Shown: positions 37,308 through 48,508, counted from the stretch's first letter. The stretch is DNA of 64,000 bases from Candolleomyces eurysporus (GCA_027579435.1 JANBPK010001191.1:143662-207661), one strand, 5' to 3'. Translations and numbers: made by a program. Notes: a model not told the origin generated them from the letters alone.

Positions 37308-38419
37308 ATGGCATCTTTACAAAATGCGCTCAAATCTCAAAAACGTTTACTACGTCAATCTGTGAGCGCTGGACTCGGTCTCGTCGCAAACGCTTCAATC
37401 GAAACGCAATGTTAGGCAGCTGTCAATGCGCTAATCTTTTACGATCCGAAACCACCGTTACTGACCCGATATGTTTTAGCTAATGAAATCGCTCGCCGAG
37501 TACTCGCCTTGCCAGCCTTTACGTCCTCTAAAGCCATATGCTGCTATCTCAGTATGCCTTCCGGGGAAGTATCGACATCTTCACTTGTTACAAGCGCACT
37601 CAAGCAAGCAGGTGAAGAGATCAGTCCAATATGTAACTCATTGGAAGCTAACTTGCGGGCAGGGAAGCGACTCTTTGTCCCAAAGATTCAGAGCAAAGAG
37701 AACAGTCTCATGGATTGTTTCGAAATATATGGTGAAGAAGACCTTGCTTCACTTCCGAGCGGGACCTGGGGCATCAAAGAGCCTGGTTTGGAGTGGAACG
37801 GAAAGCCCCGAGCTCATGGTACGTCTGCATCGGAAAGATTGAATCTCGTGCCTCACTAAGCAACCTATTTGTTCCTTGTTCTTATGTTCTTTCTTCAATC
37901 CGACTTTTCTGAATGTTTCATCCTGCACTGGTTCTCTGATTGCTTACGAAGCTCTTCAAGAAAACACCGACTTTTTGGACATGATATTGCTTCCTGGTAA
38001 TTGTTTGGCTTCAAATGTGGTCAGAGTGCTAATGTACGCCCAGCGGTGGCGTATGACCGCTCATTCTCACGTCTGGGACATGGAAAAGGGTACTATGACA
38101 GGTTCCTGACCAATTACATCTCGACAGGACGACGTCGACCACTGCTCGGTAAGCCCCATTTCACCTCCTTCAGACTATCGTTGACCAATTGGCTTCCACT
38201 ACGTGTCATATCTTATCTATAACGTATCATTGGTCATACGACAATCGGGTTCGTTGCGTCACTCTGGCTGGATGTTAAGTGGGGCTATCGTTGCGAGAGC
38301 AACTTCTTGACCAGGGGGCCATTCCAATGGGTGAGTATGACTGGATGGTCGACGTGGTCATCACCCCAGACGAGATCCTTGTCCGCGACCACTCACAAGG
38401 AGAGAAAACAGTACTGTAA
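37308..38419 (+). CDS. FAU1: 5-formyltetrahydrofolate cyclo-ligase
   Basis: Starts at 37308 (MASLQNALKSQKRLLRQSV). A 69-nt intron (37411-37479) joins SIETQ to SNEIARRVLALPAF. Later exons read AICCYLSMPSGEVSTSSLV, RLFVPKIQSKENSLMDCFEIY, ALQENTDFLDMILLPAVAYDRS, then FSRLGHGKGYYDRFL, and VGLSLREQLLDQGAIPMGEYDWMVD. The basic N-terminus, LSMPSGEV and the GHGKGYYD loop are the ATP/substrate motifs of the family. The enzyme converts 5-formyl-THF to 5,10-methenyl-THF with ATP and so recovers stored folate. Introns are short and canonical. Confidence 0.88.
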
Positions 38420-39812
38420 TGTGAGTAATGCCAACCTTTCCCCTTACAGCGCCTTTTCACCGCTCACATCAGGTAATCCCTATTGTGCTGACTTGATGAA
38501 CAGTTTAATTACCTGGCGTCTCCGGCTCCGGGCAACAGCTTCGTTATGGCGATTCCCACTTGCTCGTGCAAAAGATGTACTGTATTGAATGGCTTCGTTG
38601 TAAACGCGATGCTACGAACCGAAAATTGGGTGCTCGTTTGGCGAAAGAAAAATAAATTTGCGAGTCAGATCAGAAACTTCAAGCCATTCTGACTGGAACA
38701 CACAACATTCGCTGAGGTTCAAACATCTATCAAGGTGAGCAAGGATTTGGTGGCGTCGGTTGCCTACCGGGGGTTCGCAAACCGCGAAGGTTTTCGGAGC
38801 TGGCCTTATCATTCCACGCTTATCCTACTTGGGTAAGAGCCTGCGTTTAATGAAAGGGACCAAGCAATATATCAAATCCTAGACCCCCCTGTATGCTGTG
38901 TGAGCGGTGCAAACTGGTGCCAATGGACCAAGCTCTCTGTGATTCTGGCTTGGATACGGTACTGGACTCGCTTCAAAATCAGATTTGTCGTTCAATACTC
39001 AAAAGCTTCGAAATGTTCTTGGTTGTTAAAGGACAGTTACGGCGGATCATGGAGAACCTGTCCTCCGCTGATGCTGATTTCCTGCAGATGGTTGAGATTG
39101 ATGCAAAGCAACGTTACAATTGTTTCTTACGGTGTAGGGCATCGATTTCGAGAGCCACTAGGCTCTTAGTATTAGTACTATCATCGATCATGGGTCCAAA
39201 CGTATCACATATGACGGTGACTAGGCTTGCATTGTCGGCTGCCCGTCTCGGATTGATGGTGCTAGCGAACAAGTCTGGAGCGAGGGAAACAGACTTGGGA
39301 TGTTACGATCATTCATTCTGGTTTCCGACGGTATGTGTGACAAAAGCCTGAAATCCTCCTGCAAAAATTGGGCAGAATGTCTCGGGAAAATGTCAATTTT
39401 TGGAGTTCATCCCAGTCTAGAAACACTTATTTTCAGTTCTGAAGCCAGAAACCTGAGGGCAAATACGTGTTTTGCAAATCTATGAACCTCTGATGAACTA
39501 CGAACCTATAATTGATGACAGTGCGGTGGGCTCCCACCCATCGCGCTCTTCGGGGATCTCTGCATGCCATTATCCCTTGGGGATAAGAGCAACTTTGATA
39601 ATGGCCATCGATTTCATGACCTGATTGGGACTTGGTGCCGTTCTTATAATAATATCTTATATGCTATATTGTATGATATGAATTAGCCTAGCATCTTCAA
39701 ATAACCTTATGCTTGCAGAATATGGTTGCGCCCCTAGAATTAATCACTGGTCTGCATATCTGCATTAGNAAAAAAAANNCCACTAGTCGTCTTATTTTGG
39801 TCGCAATCGTAG
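38420..39812. other. Gene-poor stretch
   Basis: An open frame at 38893-39351 (152 aa, MLCERCKLVPMDQALCDSGLD) has no recognised domain and no clear splice partners. I do not call it a gene. A poly-A run flanked by n bases ends at about 39780. Confidence 0.3.
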
Positions 39813-40180
39813 ATGGACGACTACGTTAAGTTCGCTTCTGTCTCGAATCCTATTGTGATGAACTCAAAATTTCCATGCAGCATCGCTTGGTTGAGGAGAA
39901 AATCCGAAACAATCGTATGAACAAGACCCTCAAAGTTGGTACATCGGTATTCGACTTTCCGTTGACCCTTTGGAACCGGTGCTTTACGTCGATCTTGGAT
40001 GGACGACTACGTTAAGTTCGCTTCTGTCTCGAATCCTATTTTGATGAACTCAAAATTTCAGCATCGCTTGGTTGAGGAGAAAATCCGAAACAATCGTATG
40101 GACAAGACCCTCAAAGTTGGTACATCGGTATTCGACTTTCCGTTGACCCTTTGGAACCGGTGCCTTACGTCGATCTTGTT
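39813..40180 (+). repeat. Local tandem duplication, about 186-bp unit, two copies
   Basis: The segment starting at the ATG at 39813 is repeated from the ATG at 39999 with only a few differences: a 5-nt indel (the first copy has extra ccatg) and scattered substitutions. Both copies open with ATGGACGACTACGTTAAG. The second copy keeps an open frame of 66 codons (MDDYVKFASVSNPILMNSKF...), while the first is stopped early by the indel. A more diverged partial third copy runs from about 40257 to 40360, and a shared CCGGTAATGGTATAACCGC string follows copies two and three. Confidence 0.85.
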
Positions 40181-40531
40181 TGGTACGAAAGACCGGTAAT
40201 GGTATAACCGCATATTGTTCGTGTTGTACTAATACAAGTTTTGGCTTATAGTTTGCACTCAAAATTGGGATATCGGTATCCAACTTTCCGGTTGGAATTG
40301 GTGCCTCACGTCGATCTCGTTCAGCACGGAAGTCCGGTAATGGTATAACCGCATATTAGTTAGCATTGGGTCGCGTTGTACTAATTCAAGTATCGGCTTG
40401 TAATCTGACTCACAACCCACGTTTGAGCTCTCTGACACTCAAGACACAATTCCCCGCCGAGTCCACGGTTTTCATTCCTTCACTCCAAGCGACTTCCCTT
40501 GAAGCCTTCGTCGGCAGCGGCTTGAAAGGGT

Positions 40532-40547
40532 GCCTGGCTAGCCAGGC
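40532..40547. repeat. Perfect 16-bp palindrome
   Basis: GCCTGGCTAGCCAGGC is its own reverse complement. It lies in a GC-rich patch in otherwise gene-free sequence. Confidence 0.9.
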
Positions 40548-41302
40548 GGCCGCCGGAGCCGAGTGCATCCCGCCGCGGCACACCGGCAATCACAGTTCAA
40601 AGTTGCCCGAATAGCCGAGGGCGACTCCCTCATGGCCATCGCACCACAGGCTCTTGGCTGCATTGCATCCAGTCAAGTCGTTCTTGTATTCTTGAAGCAT
40701 TTGAAACTCGTAGCTGCGCCTGACACATAGGGATACCACATAACCGTGTCATTATGAGTTCTACTGCGCTAAGAATAGTCTTCTGTATTCGTAGATCATC
40801 AATGGCTACATGNTGAAAACAAAGCACTAATCGCCTCAGAGAAACAGGGCGTCGGTGCTTCTTTCTCACCGGCGTTCAACCTAGATAACGTTTGTATGCA
40901 CCTTGATTAGGAAGCGTGAAAGCGTAACTGAGAGGCCAATTGACGAAGGAAGAATGATTGGTGTAAAAAAACAGATTCTACAAGAAGCGTCTACCCAAAT
41001 CGCTGTAGTTAGTCCATGTCCGTGCTGGCGACCGTCGCCCTGTGTCAGTGCGTTTGGGTCGGAAATGGTTGAGTGGTATCTAGATGGTCTCCAAACGAAG
41101 ACGACGGTCGTAATTTGGCTGAAACCATTGACCTACAATAAAAGTACACGAACCAAGAGTCCACAAAAGGCTATCTATCTATATGTACACGATCGCGTTA
41201 AACATGGGTTACACAGGAAGATTTTTTATAAGCACAACAAGAAAAACCAATGAAACGCTTTGAAAGGGAATGATAGAAGGGGAAGGGGTTCGACGTGCGG
41301 CC

Positions 41303-42636
41303 TCAAAGACCGAAGAAGTCGTCGTCAGAGTCGTCAGAATCGGCGACGGCTGGGCATCCCATAGCTGCGAAGTCCTCTTCGAAAGGGGACACGACTTCGG
41401 TTGGGGCGGGGGGNTACGGGGTATTTCGTGCCTCCAATAACGACATCGTGAATAATCTTATTGATTCTGCGAAGGTTAATTTAATCAGTACCCCTGTCAC
41501 CAAAGAAACAGAAATCAAAAGAGAGTTCACTTACTCAGCAGAGTGGGTGACCGTCCCAAAGTGAGGTGCGTCCTTCACACTCAGGAGCCTAGCATTCAGA
41601 CCTGTATCCTCGAGTCGATCGAGGAGCTCTTGCGCATATCCGATGGGATACGCGATATCCGCACCGCAGTTGATCAACGTGATCGGACACTCGATTTGCT
41701 TGAGCAAGGCAGGTGGATGCGGCTTGCGGTCGCAGAAGAACTTCACGGAGACGGTGTGGAACATCTCGAGCCGGTCTCGAGTCCAGTTCCGCAAAGCGTC
41801 CGGGACGGTTAATTGGATCATCCTGCGGAAAGCGGGTATGTCAGACAAATAGGAGTTGCTGAAGAGTTGGATCGTACGTTTGGATCAACTTTGTTCGCTG
41901 CCCGTTGAAGCCGAGCTGAAGGGCACCACAAACTGCGTCGAGGAGTGCGTCTTCGTCTAGGTTATCCGGATCTTGTTGACTTTCAGCCCAGCACTCGTAG
42001 ATTTCGGTACGGCCTTCGGCTACATCGGCCGGCTGAGACATGAAATAACATGAAATAAGCTCTCTGATTACGAGACTGAACGGGGATAACAAAGGGACAT
42101 ACCTCTTCTAATGGCAGCGGCGAGACCATTGACAGGGACAGAACCTTGTCTGGGTGGGCAACGGCGAGCTGCAACGAGACACATGCGCCCAATGAAAGAC
42201 CAACTACATGGCAAGCGGGTAACGAAAGAGCTTGCTGTGAGAATGCAGATGGTTATCTCCTGAGACAATGACGCATAGTCACATCGAACTAACCATAAAG
42301 TGGTAAACATCCTCTGCCGCTTCTGCGCGCCGAAAGTTTGAAGGCACGTCTCCCTTCGTCTTTCCATGAATCCTAGCGTCGTACCCGACGAGGTTAAACC
42401 GTCTCAGCTTGGGGTCGCAGAATTGAGCTGAGAGTTACAACAGTCAGCCACGAGATCGGAAATAGGAGGCAGGATGACTCACGATGGAAGATATGCTGGC
42501 TCACATATACTGGGTGCAAGAAAAGAATGGTCGGCAACGACGGGTCGATGCGGGTCGCCGATGTGCGCGTAGGGGTTGAGATGTTATAATGGAAGGTCGC
42601 AGGCCCCGAGGGCGTCTTGGTGGTAACGAAAGGCAT
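41303..42636 (-). CDS. Alpha/beta hydrolase
   Basis: Starts at 42636 (MPFVTTKTPSGPATFHYNIST). Exons read PSLPTILFLHPVYVSQHIF, then RRFNLVGYDARIHGKT, then CHVVGLSLGACVSLQLAVAHPDKVLSLSMVSP with the nucleophile Ser in G-L-S-L-G. Next come the cap region (AEGRTEIYECWAESQQDPD), ECPITLINCGADIAYP (acid region) and VKDAPHFGTVTH with the likely catalytic His. A last intron with a GTAAGT donor leads to a C-terminal extension, EARNTP...DSDDSDDDFFGL, which is strongly acidic and unusual for the family. The n at 41414 sits within this extension but keeps the frame if counted as one base. Ser-His-Asp hydrolase activity is expected; substrate unknown. Confidence 0.8.
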
Positions 42637-43290
42637 TTTGGAGGCTCGAAAACAGAATGACTACCCAACTCTCGTCCTCTTGATTTATGAACGTTACGAC
42701 GAGGAGGCGGTGCTATTGAGTAGACCAAGACGTCTGTCAGAAACCTTGGGTAAGAGTGGCGAGAAGATGAAGTGGAGATGTCCGACGATGGCAGGCAGGC
42801 ACCGGGAGTCCGCCTGCTCGATCAAGGATTTAAATATGTGCATTGTGGGGCGCCTATTGCGAAGAAGGCCTGATCGAGGGTTCCCACCATCGGATCCCGC
42901 TTGAACCCGCTGATTTCACCCACGCATGTGTGACCATCCTCTCCATTATTGGCCAAGCAATCGGCATGTAACGATGCGGCACATATCTCGTTTGATAAAG
43001 GATAAGCAAAAAGCACGGGGATATCCACTGGAAAAACGTAGGCTTTCGCCTGCGAAGATGTTGGAGTGTGCACGCTATTCAAGTAGCGCCACAAGACCGT
43101 TTAACAAAGTAGCACGACAATTTGGTGAAAAGGCAAGAGACCAGTTTGGGAAGTCAAAGGCTGAAACTGGCCAAGAGATGTCGCATGGTTCGCACGGCAA
43201 GCTGAAAGCAGCCAATGACAGTCAATTGAGCAGCCATAGCCAATCATCGAGATCGAGGGAATTGCCGTCGTGGGAGGCCCCGATCACAAC
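42637..43290. other. Intergenic, no gene seen
   Basis: About 650 bp upstream of the hydrolase and downstream of the RAD51-like gene. Frames are short and unrecognised. It holds the hydrolase promoter. Confidence 0.4.
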
Positions 43291-44689
43291 TTATGTAGCC
43301 GCGTGGGCATACCGGCAGATTGTATAGGCCTCCGCGAGAACGCCGCAATCAGCTTCAGGTTGAGGACACGAGAGCACCCTGACGAAGCTACCGAAGAGCG
43401 CGAATGAGAGCAACAGTGAGAATTAAATGGGCATTTCGAGGCTTCCAGTACTCACCCTGACGTCTGGCTATCCGGCGAGAATATCACTCTCCAAGACTTT
43501 CCAGACGGAAGATATGTAGAACCTGTTGTTACAGCCCTCGTCGGTCCAAGCGTCCCATTTTGCACAGAAAGGGGCACGCTACCTAGCTGCGGTACCATTA
43601 CCCCAAGGGCACCGGTTTCAAATGTGCCAGGGGAGCCATCAGAATTAATCATCTTGGTCGCCAATTGGCTAGTGGCCATGACCTTTCCATGCCGCCAGTT
43701 AGCATCGGGACGGGTGATCGAGGGCTCCAAGTGTAAAAGGGAGAGACCTCTCACCGTGAGTTTATTGGTCGCTGTTAACTTGGCAAGAATCTGTTTGATT
43801 TTCTGGAAAAGTGCCGTTTTAATTGGTGGCTTCAGTTCGGGAGACTGGAATAGGAAGGAAATTGAGCTGAGTATCAAAATCATGTCCTAAAAACGTCGTA
43901 TTTGAATTCAAACAGTCAGCATACGAACGTAAAAAACAAGCTTTGAATAGAAAAGTCGAACGAAAGATCCGACCTTTGAGGCGTTTCCCGATACGTTTGG
44001 CAACCGTTCCATGAAGAACATGAATTCGGGAAGTGTTTGGACTCTACAGTATTGAATTTTCCTTGGAGCGCTTGATGATGAACCTACCATATTCCATCAG
44101 GCCGAGGGAAACAGCTAACATGTTCCCACTCACCTTGGGAAAGCTCAAGGAGACGCCGCCTGTTCATCATACCCTGACAGTCTGCAGGGCCATGAGAGTG
44201 CGTTCAACATGTATTACTTGACTCTCTCACCAACGACAACGACTTGATCCCCGAGTTTCACGAATTGTTCGATGACGTTCATTGCCACAAGGTCCTTGGG
44301 ACTTCCTGGTGGACCCGACAATTCCACAATGTGACCGCGCTGAATGCCGCCCTTCAAGAGTTTGTCAAGACCAGAGCACCCCGTCGATATTCTTTCAGAC
44401 GCCTGAGCTAGCACTGCAGCTGATTGTGAGGCAGGAACGGCACCAGGAATAGTGCCAAACGAATCTTGAAGGGCAACAATCTGCTGTGCAATCTCAGGAG
44501 GGACACCAGTGTCTGAATCCGTCAACTCCACGGAACATCATGCAGGAAACCAGCTATAAGCGAACCTCGAATCAATCTCTCAGCAGTGACGCTGGCAAGG
44601 TCCTTCTGGGATTCGTATCCAGCAGCTGTTAGGAGTGAGATAGCCTCCTTGGGCAGAGGAAGGGATAATATAGAGCGGCTTGATGACAT
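43291..44689 (-). CDS. RAD51-like recombinase paralog with degenerate ATPase motifs
   Basis: Start at 44689 (MSSSRSILSLPLPKEAISLLTAAGY, a small N-terminal helical domain). Exons join as AERLIRDTGVPPEIAQQIVAL, then ISTGCSGLDKLLKGGIQRGHIVELSGPPGSPKD, QVVVVDCQGMMNRRRLLELSQ, LMEYVQTLPEFMFFMERLPN, DMILILSSISFLFQSPELKPPIKTALFQKIKQIL, VMATSQLATKMINSDGSPG and WRVIFSPDSQTSGFVRVLSCPQPEA. The order matches RAD51C/DMC1-family cores (STG...LD, Walker A, LTTQLATK-like L2 region). Walker A is GPPGSPKD instead of GxxGxGKT, and the Walker B strand LILSSISF lacks the usual Asp. It is therefore probably an accessory paralog that does not hydrolyse ATP normally. Several introns near 50 nt. Confidence 0.75.
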
Positions 44690-45076
44690 GGATCCGCAAA
44701 CGAGGTATATTGTGGTGGCACAAGGGCAACCAATGGTGAGCTCTAGCGGATTGAGACCGTGATGTGGCATCGCGGTCACGCGGAAATCACGCCCTACCAT
44801 CCAATCATCCGAGTCGTCCTTTCCTCGTCCTCGTGAAATTCCCCTGCCAAGGCAGGCGGCGAGCATCGGTGAATCGGGTACGAAGGATTCCAAGATCGTG
44901 CCCAGTGTCCCGCTAACAGGGGCAACGGCATCTGTGCCACACGTGTCGCCAGAGGGGTCTCACTCTCAGGTCCTCGAAGGTCCCAGGACTTCCAACCGAA
45001 GTCAACCCCAAGGTTTGTAGATAGAATTTCGAAAAAACTTGCAACAGGCCGATGTAGAAAATAATTATAGGATATA

Positions 45077-45273
45077 CTACTGATCACCAGCCACATTTAC
45101 TCCGTCTTGCACGTATTTCTCCAAAGCCCCTCCAAAACCCTTAGTTACTTTCGCAACGAGATGAGCATGCAGCCTCTGCTCACGGCCGTGCCATTGGCTT
45201 GGACTATCAACTTGAACAAACAAGCGTTGTCCGCGGCCATCCTCAGTGAAGGACTCGGATAGTTGTCGCCCTT
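45077..45273 (-). CDS. Orphan C-terminal exon of an unrecognised protein
   Basis: Reading 45273 down to the TAG at 45077 after a CTTACAG acceptor gives about 65 residues: GRQLSESFTEDGRGQRLFVQ, then VDSPSQWHGREQRLHAHL and VTKGFGGALEKYVQDGVNV. The codon pattern and composition look coding, and it ends shortly upstream of the RAD51-like gene. I could not assemble convincing upstream exons from 45300-45700; one open stretch near 45560-45650 (NKGVSISKKPGQLETIGPN) may belong. Function unknown. It could be the surviving end of a decayed gene. Confidence 0.3.
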
Positions 45274-46032
45274 CTGTAAGCTCGGATACTTAGTGTTTCG
45301 AACAAATTGGTCACATAGAGTGCAGTACACGGTTAACCCCACGTTGACAGATGGCCCGCCAAGAGATGGACCACTTTGTCGAAGTACAAATTTTCATTAG
45401 AAAGGATGGGTACATTACTGGTCTTGTCTATTCTTTAGGTAGATGAGTCGAAAGAGAAGCAATGATGGTGGTGTATAATTGCTGGTTAGCCTCACCCTTT
45501 ATAATTCTGCTGTTTTCCCGTCCATGGACCTTAAGTAAATAAGATCAGTTGCGACTGCCTTCCCACAAGCTTAAGTGCATCGAATGCCGTGAGATTGGGA
45601 CCAATAGTCTCGAGTTGGCCGGGTTTTTTTGAAATAGAGACCCCTTTGTTCACCACAGAAAGCTGGCTTCCGCATTCAATATTCAGGCCTCAAGTAAGAA
45701 TGGTCATGTACGGACTATGGTGAGCGTGGAAGGATGGTGTGTGAGAAACTCTTTCCCCAATTGCTACAACGGTGTCATGAGCCTCCGAGGCCGGGCAACT
45801 CCTGCCCTCTTCAAGAACTTCAATGGCCACCCTTTCCGCGAGCTCAGATGTGCCGCCATACCAAGTTGTAACCCTCCTGAGCGACTTCTTCGGTTAGCAT
45901 TTTCCATGTCGTCTGCTGCGTTATCATTCTCAACGACGTAGGCCAGACCGGCGCACGGATAACATGCGCACAGGCCTTAGGTCTGTCTCTAGAATCACTG
46001 CAATCCCCAAGAGTCCTAAAGCGCTAGTACAG

Positions 46033-47231
46033 GGTCTGAAATATACATCGGAACATCGAACGGAGAACTTTTCCGTTTCGTCCTGCAACCTGATGGCTCT
46101 GACAAAGTTTGTGGCCGTTGTGTATGTCCTGCTTCACTATTTACTCATTCTGTCTACTCAGTCAGAGTCCTATATCATTCTATCCCGCCAGATAGTGCCA
46201 GGAGAGAGGCCAATTGATGAAATTGTTCTGGTACCTAGCATCTCTCGTGCTTTGGTGCAGTCAGGCGAGTACCGGAAAACCAACATACCGTCCGCTTGCT
46301 CACTTTGATGTAGACCGACAGATTCATTTCTACACCCTTCCCTCTCTGGAGCCGCAGCCTATCAAACCCATTCGGAATGTTGTGGCATTTGCAGTCGATG
46401 AGCAGCAAGTTCGGAAACCAACACCCATTTCGAATCCTTCCTTGGGTTATAGCGCCCACGTCGACCCCATTGACTTTTGTGTCGTGAAGAGAGGCGGGAT
46501 TGCCATGTTCTCACTGAAAGACCGACTCTTCTATTCCCGAGTAAGTATCAACGTCTATCCTTGGCAAGAAAGGTCGGCTCATGATATTCATTGGCCAGGA
46601 AATTCCGTTACCTTCAGGCACGAGTGCAGTTTCTGCACGAAGAACAGGACGTTATCTCTGCTTCGCCGATCGCGAAAACTACAATATCATCGATCTCGAA
46701 GAGGCCCAGCTATTCCCTATCCTCCCTATATCCCAGGCACCTCCTGGAGATAATGTCAAAATCAAACCCCATATCACAGTAATTAGTGATAACGAATTCT
46801 TGATTTTGTCGTGGACTGGCGCAAGCACACTGGGTCTCTTTATCACTGGGAGCGGAGACCCTGTTCGTGGCACGCTGGAGTGGTCCTCACATCCTTTGGG
46901 CATATGTAAGTGGAAACTCCACCTGCCCGTTTTTGAGGCGAAGCTGATCCTTTGTCCGTTAGCTTTGGATTATCCATATATCACCACACTCCTACCCGAC
47001 GGCACGATCGAAGTGCATGGTGTCGACTTACAGACCATCAACCAGGTAATCCCTTCTCCAAGTTCAGCGTCTTCACCACCGGCGTCGCCACGTTCTCCCC
47101 CTGAAGTCGGGGTGTCACAACGTCTAGCTCTCATAGCGAGTGTCTGTGGCTACTACGTCCCGTCTTCGCAAAGAGCGGCTCATTTGAAGAAAGTCCCCGT
47201 CAAACTTCTGCGGACACCCGCAACGCTGTAG
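46033..47231 (+). CDS. Vps3/TRAP1-like CNH-domain protein, C-terminally truncated
   Basis: The first exon I can place starts after a TACAG acceptor at 46033: SEIYIGTSNGELFRFVLQPDGS. It is followed by SESYIILSRQIVPGERPIDEIVLVPSISRALVQS, DRQIHFYTLPSLEPQPIKPIRNVVAFAVDEQQ, VDPIDFCVVKRGGIAMFSLKDRLFYSR, EIPLPSGTSAVSARRTGRYLCFADRENYN, ILSWTGASTLGLFITGSGDPVRGTLEWSSHPLG and LDYPYITTLLPDGTIEVHGVD. This is the citron-homology beta-propeller of Vps39/Vps3 (TGFBRAP1) tethering subunits. The frame stops at 47231 just after KKVPVKLLR, where full-length relatives continue for hundreds of residues with clathrin-type repeats. The intron 46265-46313 uses a GC donor. The N-terminal exon is not resolved. Could be a truncated paralog or pseudogene. 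Confidence 0.68.
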
Positions 47232-47383
47232 TCGTTTGTTTGCAAATCTCTGTGTATATTAGTTCTCATCTTATCTTCTACTGATTTGTCTTACCCTTAT
47301 GTTGGTCAATGTTCACAGCTTCCTTGTGATGGCTGGAGGGGTTCCACACGTATCTATGTGTAAATTGGACACTAGCGTGCCTC

Positions 47384-47400
47384 CTTGCTGCGGATTGAAG
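47384..47400 (+). repeat. Upstream repeat element, copy A (no linked gene)
   Basis: CTTGCTGCGGATTGAAG, near-identical to the elements upstream of the two tandem membrane-protein genes, but without an open gene at the matching downstream distance. Probably marks a lost third copy. Confidence 0.6.
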
Positions 47401-47764
47401 CCCCATATACTGCAACATCTCGAAATAACGCCTTCTATCCTGATGCTCGAGGTACTACTCGCACAGCTTCTTGATATTTCGTTATAACGGAGGTTCTGGA
47501 AGTGGAAGAGTAAAGATGCAAGGCGTTCGACCGCACTGTATACTAATGCTATTTCTGCGCTGACCATAATCATCCTCACTTTCGCTAGCAACCACGACTG
47601 AACTGCGACTGACTGTCTAGGTCTGTCTTACAGTTGCTTTATTTCTTTAACTACACGACTAGCTCGACAGAGTCGAAAGCCACCATCGGCCAATGCTGGC
47701 CGGATTTCCAACCCCTCATACACCTTCCATATAAGTCCCAGCCCAGCACACCATTGACACCCTA

Positions 47765-47781
47765 CTTGCTGCGGATCGAGG
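47765..47781 (+). repeat. Upstream repeat element, copy B
   Basis: CTTGCTGCGGATCGAGG, 174 bp before the ATG of the first tandem membrane protein. About 35 bp further down, a second shared string (ACGCCGAA...ACATTT) also matches copy C. Confidence 0.7.
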
Positions 47782-47938
47782 CTATGGGACGGTCTACTGA
47801 CGCCGAAATAACTCACATTTCCGTTAACCTGGACTGTAGAAGAGGATATGCTAAGACCAACAGACCAGTGGCATTCCTTACCGTTTCCTCCCAATACCCC
47901 TAGTCCAGTACCCAAAATTCCCGATCGAGCTCGAGACG

Positions 47939-48508
47939 ATGCCAAAGGACTCTTACTCTAAGAAATATGGGCTTGGAATTACCTTTGGAATAGCTGGAGC
48001 CTTTCTCCTCGTGCTCCTGGCGATTCCGCTTGCCCTTCATTGCAGGAATCGTCGGAGGAAGGTGCAACAGGGTGAGCAAGGCGGTCGGTTACGCTCTATG
48101 GTCTTTCGAATTCTAAATCAAGTCATACCTCCATGGTTATTTATAGCACACGTTGGAGTCGATGGCCCAACTCTCGCAATATCCAGTACAACCCCAGGAC
48201 GGAATGACTATACTGCTCGGAGGAGGGATGTAGAAGCGGATTTTGAACTTCCTACCTACGACAGGTCAAGAAGGGACCAGCTTGTGGATTCTAATTACCA
48301 CCCAATTGAGGGGTTCTATGGAATGTCACCTCCAAATTCCGAACCACAGTCAGCCAATGCTACCGCAAATCCAACACGACTCGAGGTTGAAGAGCAATTC
48401 GCTCCGGTGGCTCGGACTGCCTCAGCGATCGGAGATAATGAACGAGCATCCAGGCTTCCAGTTCCACCGGCTCAAGGGCCTGGGGAAAGTCAGGGTGGTG
48501 TCCGATAG
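47939..48508 (+). CDS. Small single-pass membrane protein, tandem paralog 1 (LPTY motif)
   Basis: 189 aa, no intron. A short N-terminus (MPKDSYSKKYGLG) is followed by one hydrophobic helix (about residues 12-32, ITFGIAGAFLLVLLAIPLAL) and a basic stop-transfer HCRNRRRK, so the tail should face the cytosol. The tail carries DFELPTYDRSRRDQLVD and a Pro-rich end (LPVPPAQGPGES). No cleavable signal peptide is evident; the helix probably acts as an anchor. The ELPTYD element is shared with the downstream paralog, and LPxY-type motifs can bind WW domains such as those of NEDD4/Rsp5 ligases. No named family is recognised. Confidence 0.6.
   Translation: MPKDSYSKKYGLGITFGIAGAFLLVLLAIPLALHCRNRRRKVQQGEQGGRLRSMVFRILNQVIPPWLFIAHVGVDGPTLAISSTTPGRNDYTARRRDVEADFELPTYDRSRRDQLVDSNYHPIEGFYGMSPPNSEPQSANATANPTRLEVEEQFAPVARTASAIGDNERASRLPVPPAQGPGESQGGVR

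Noticed and set aside
38893..39351. 152-codon frame starting with CERCKLVP
   Set aside because: The start looks like a Cys motif, but nothing else matches a family and no splice partner is visible. Listed only as gene-poor sequence.
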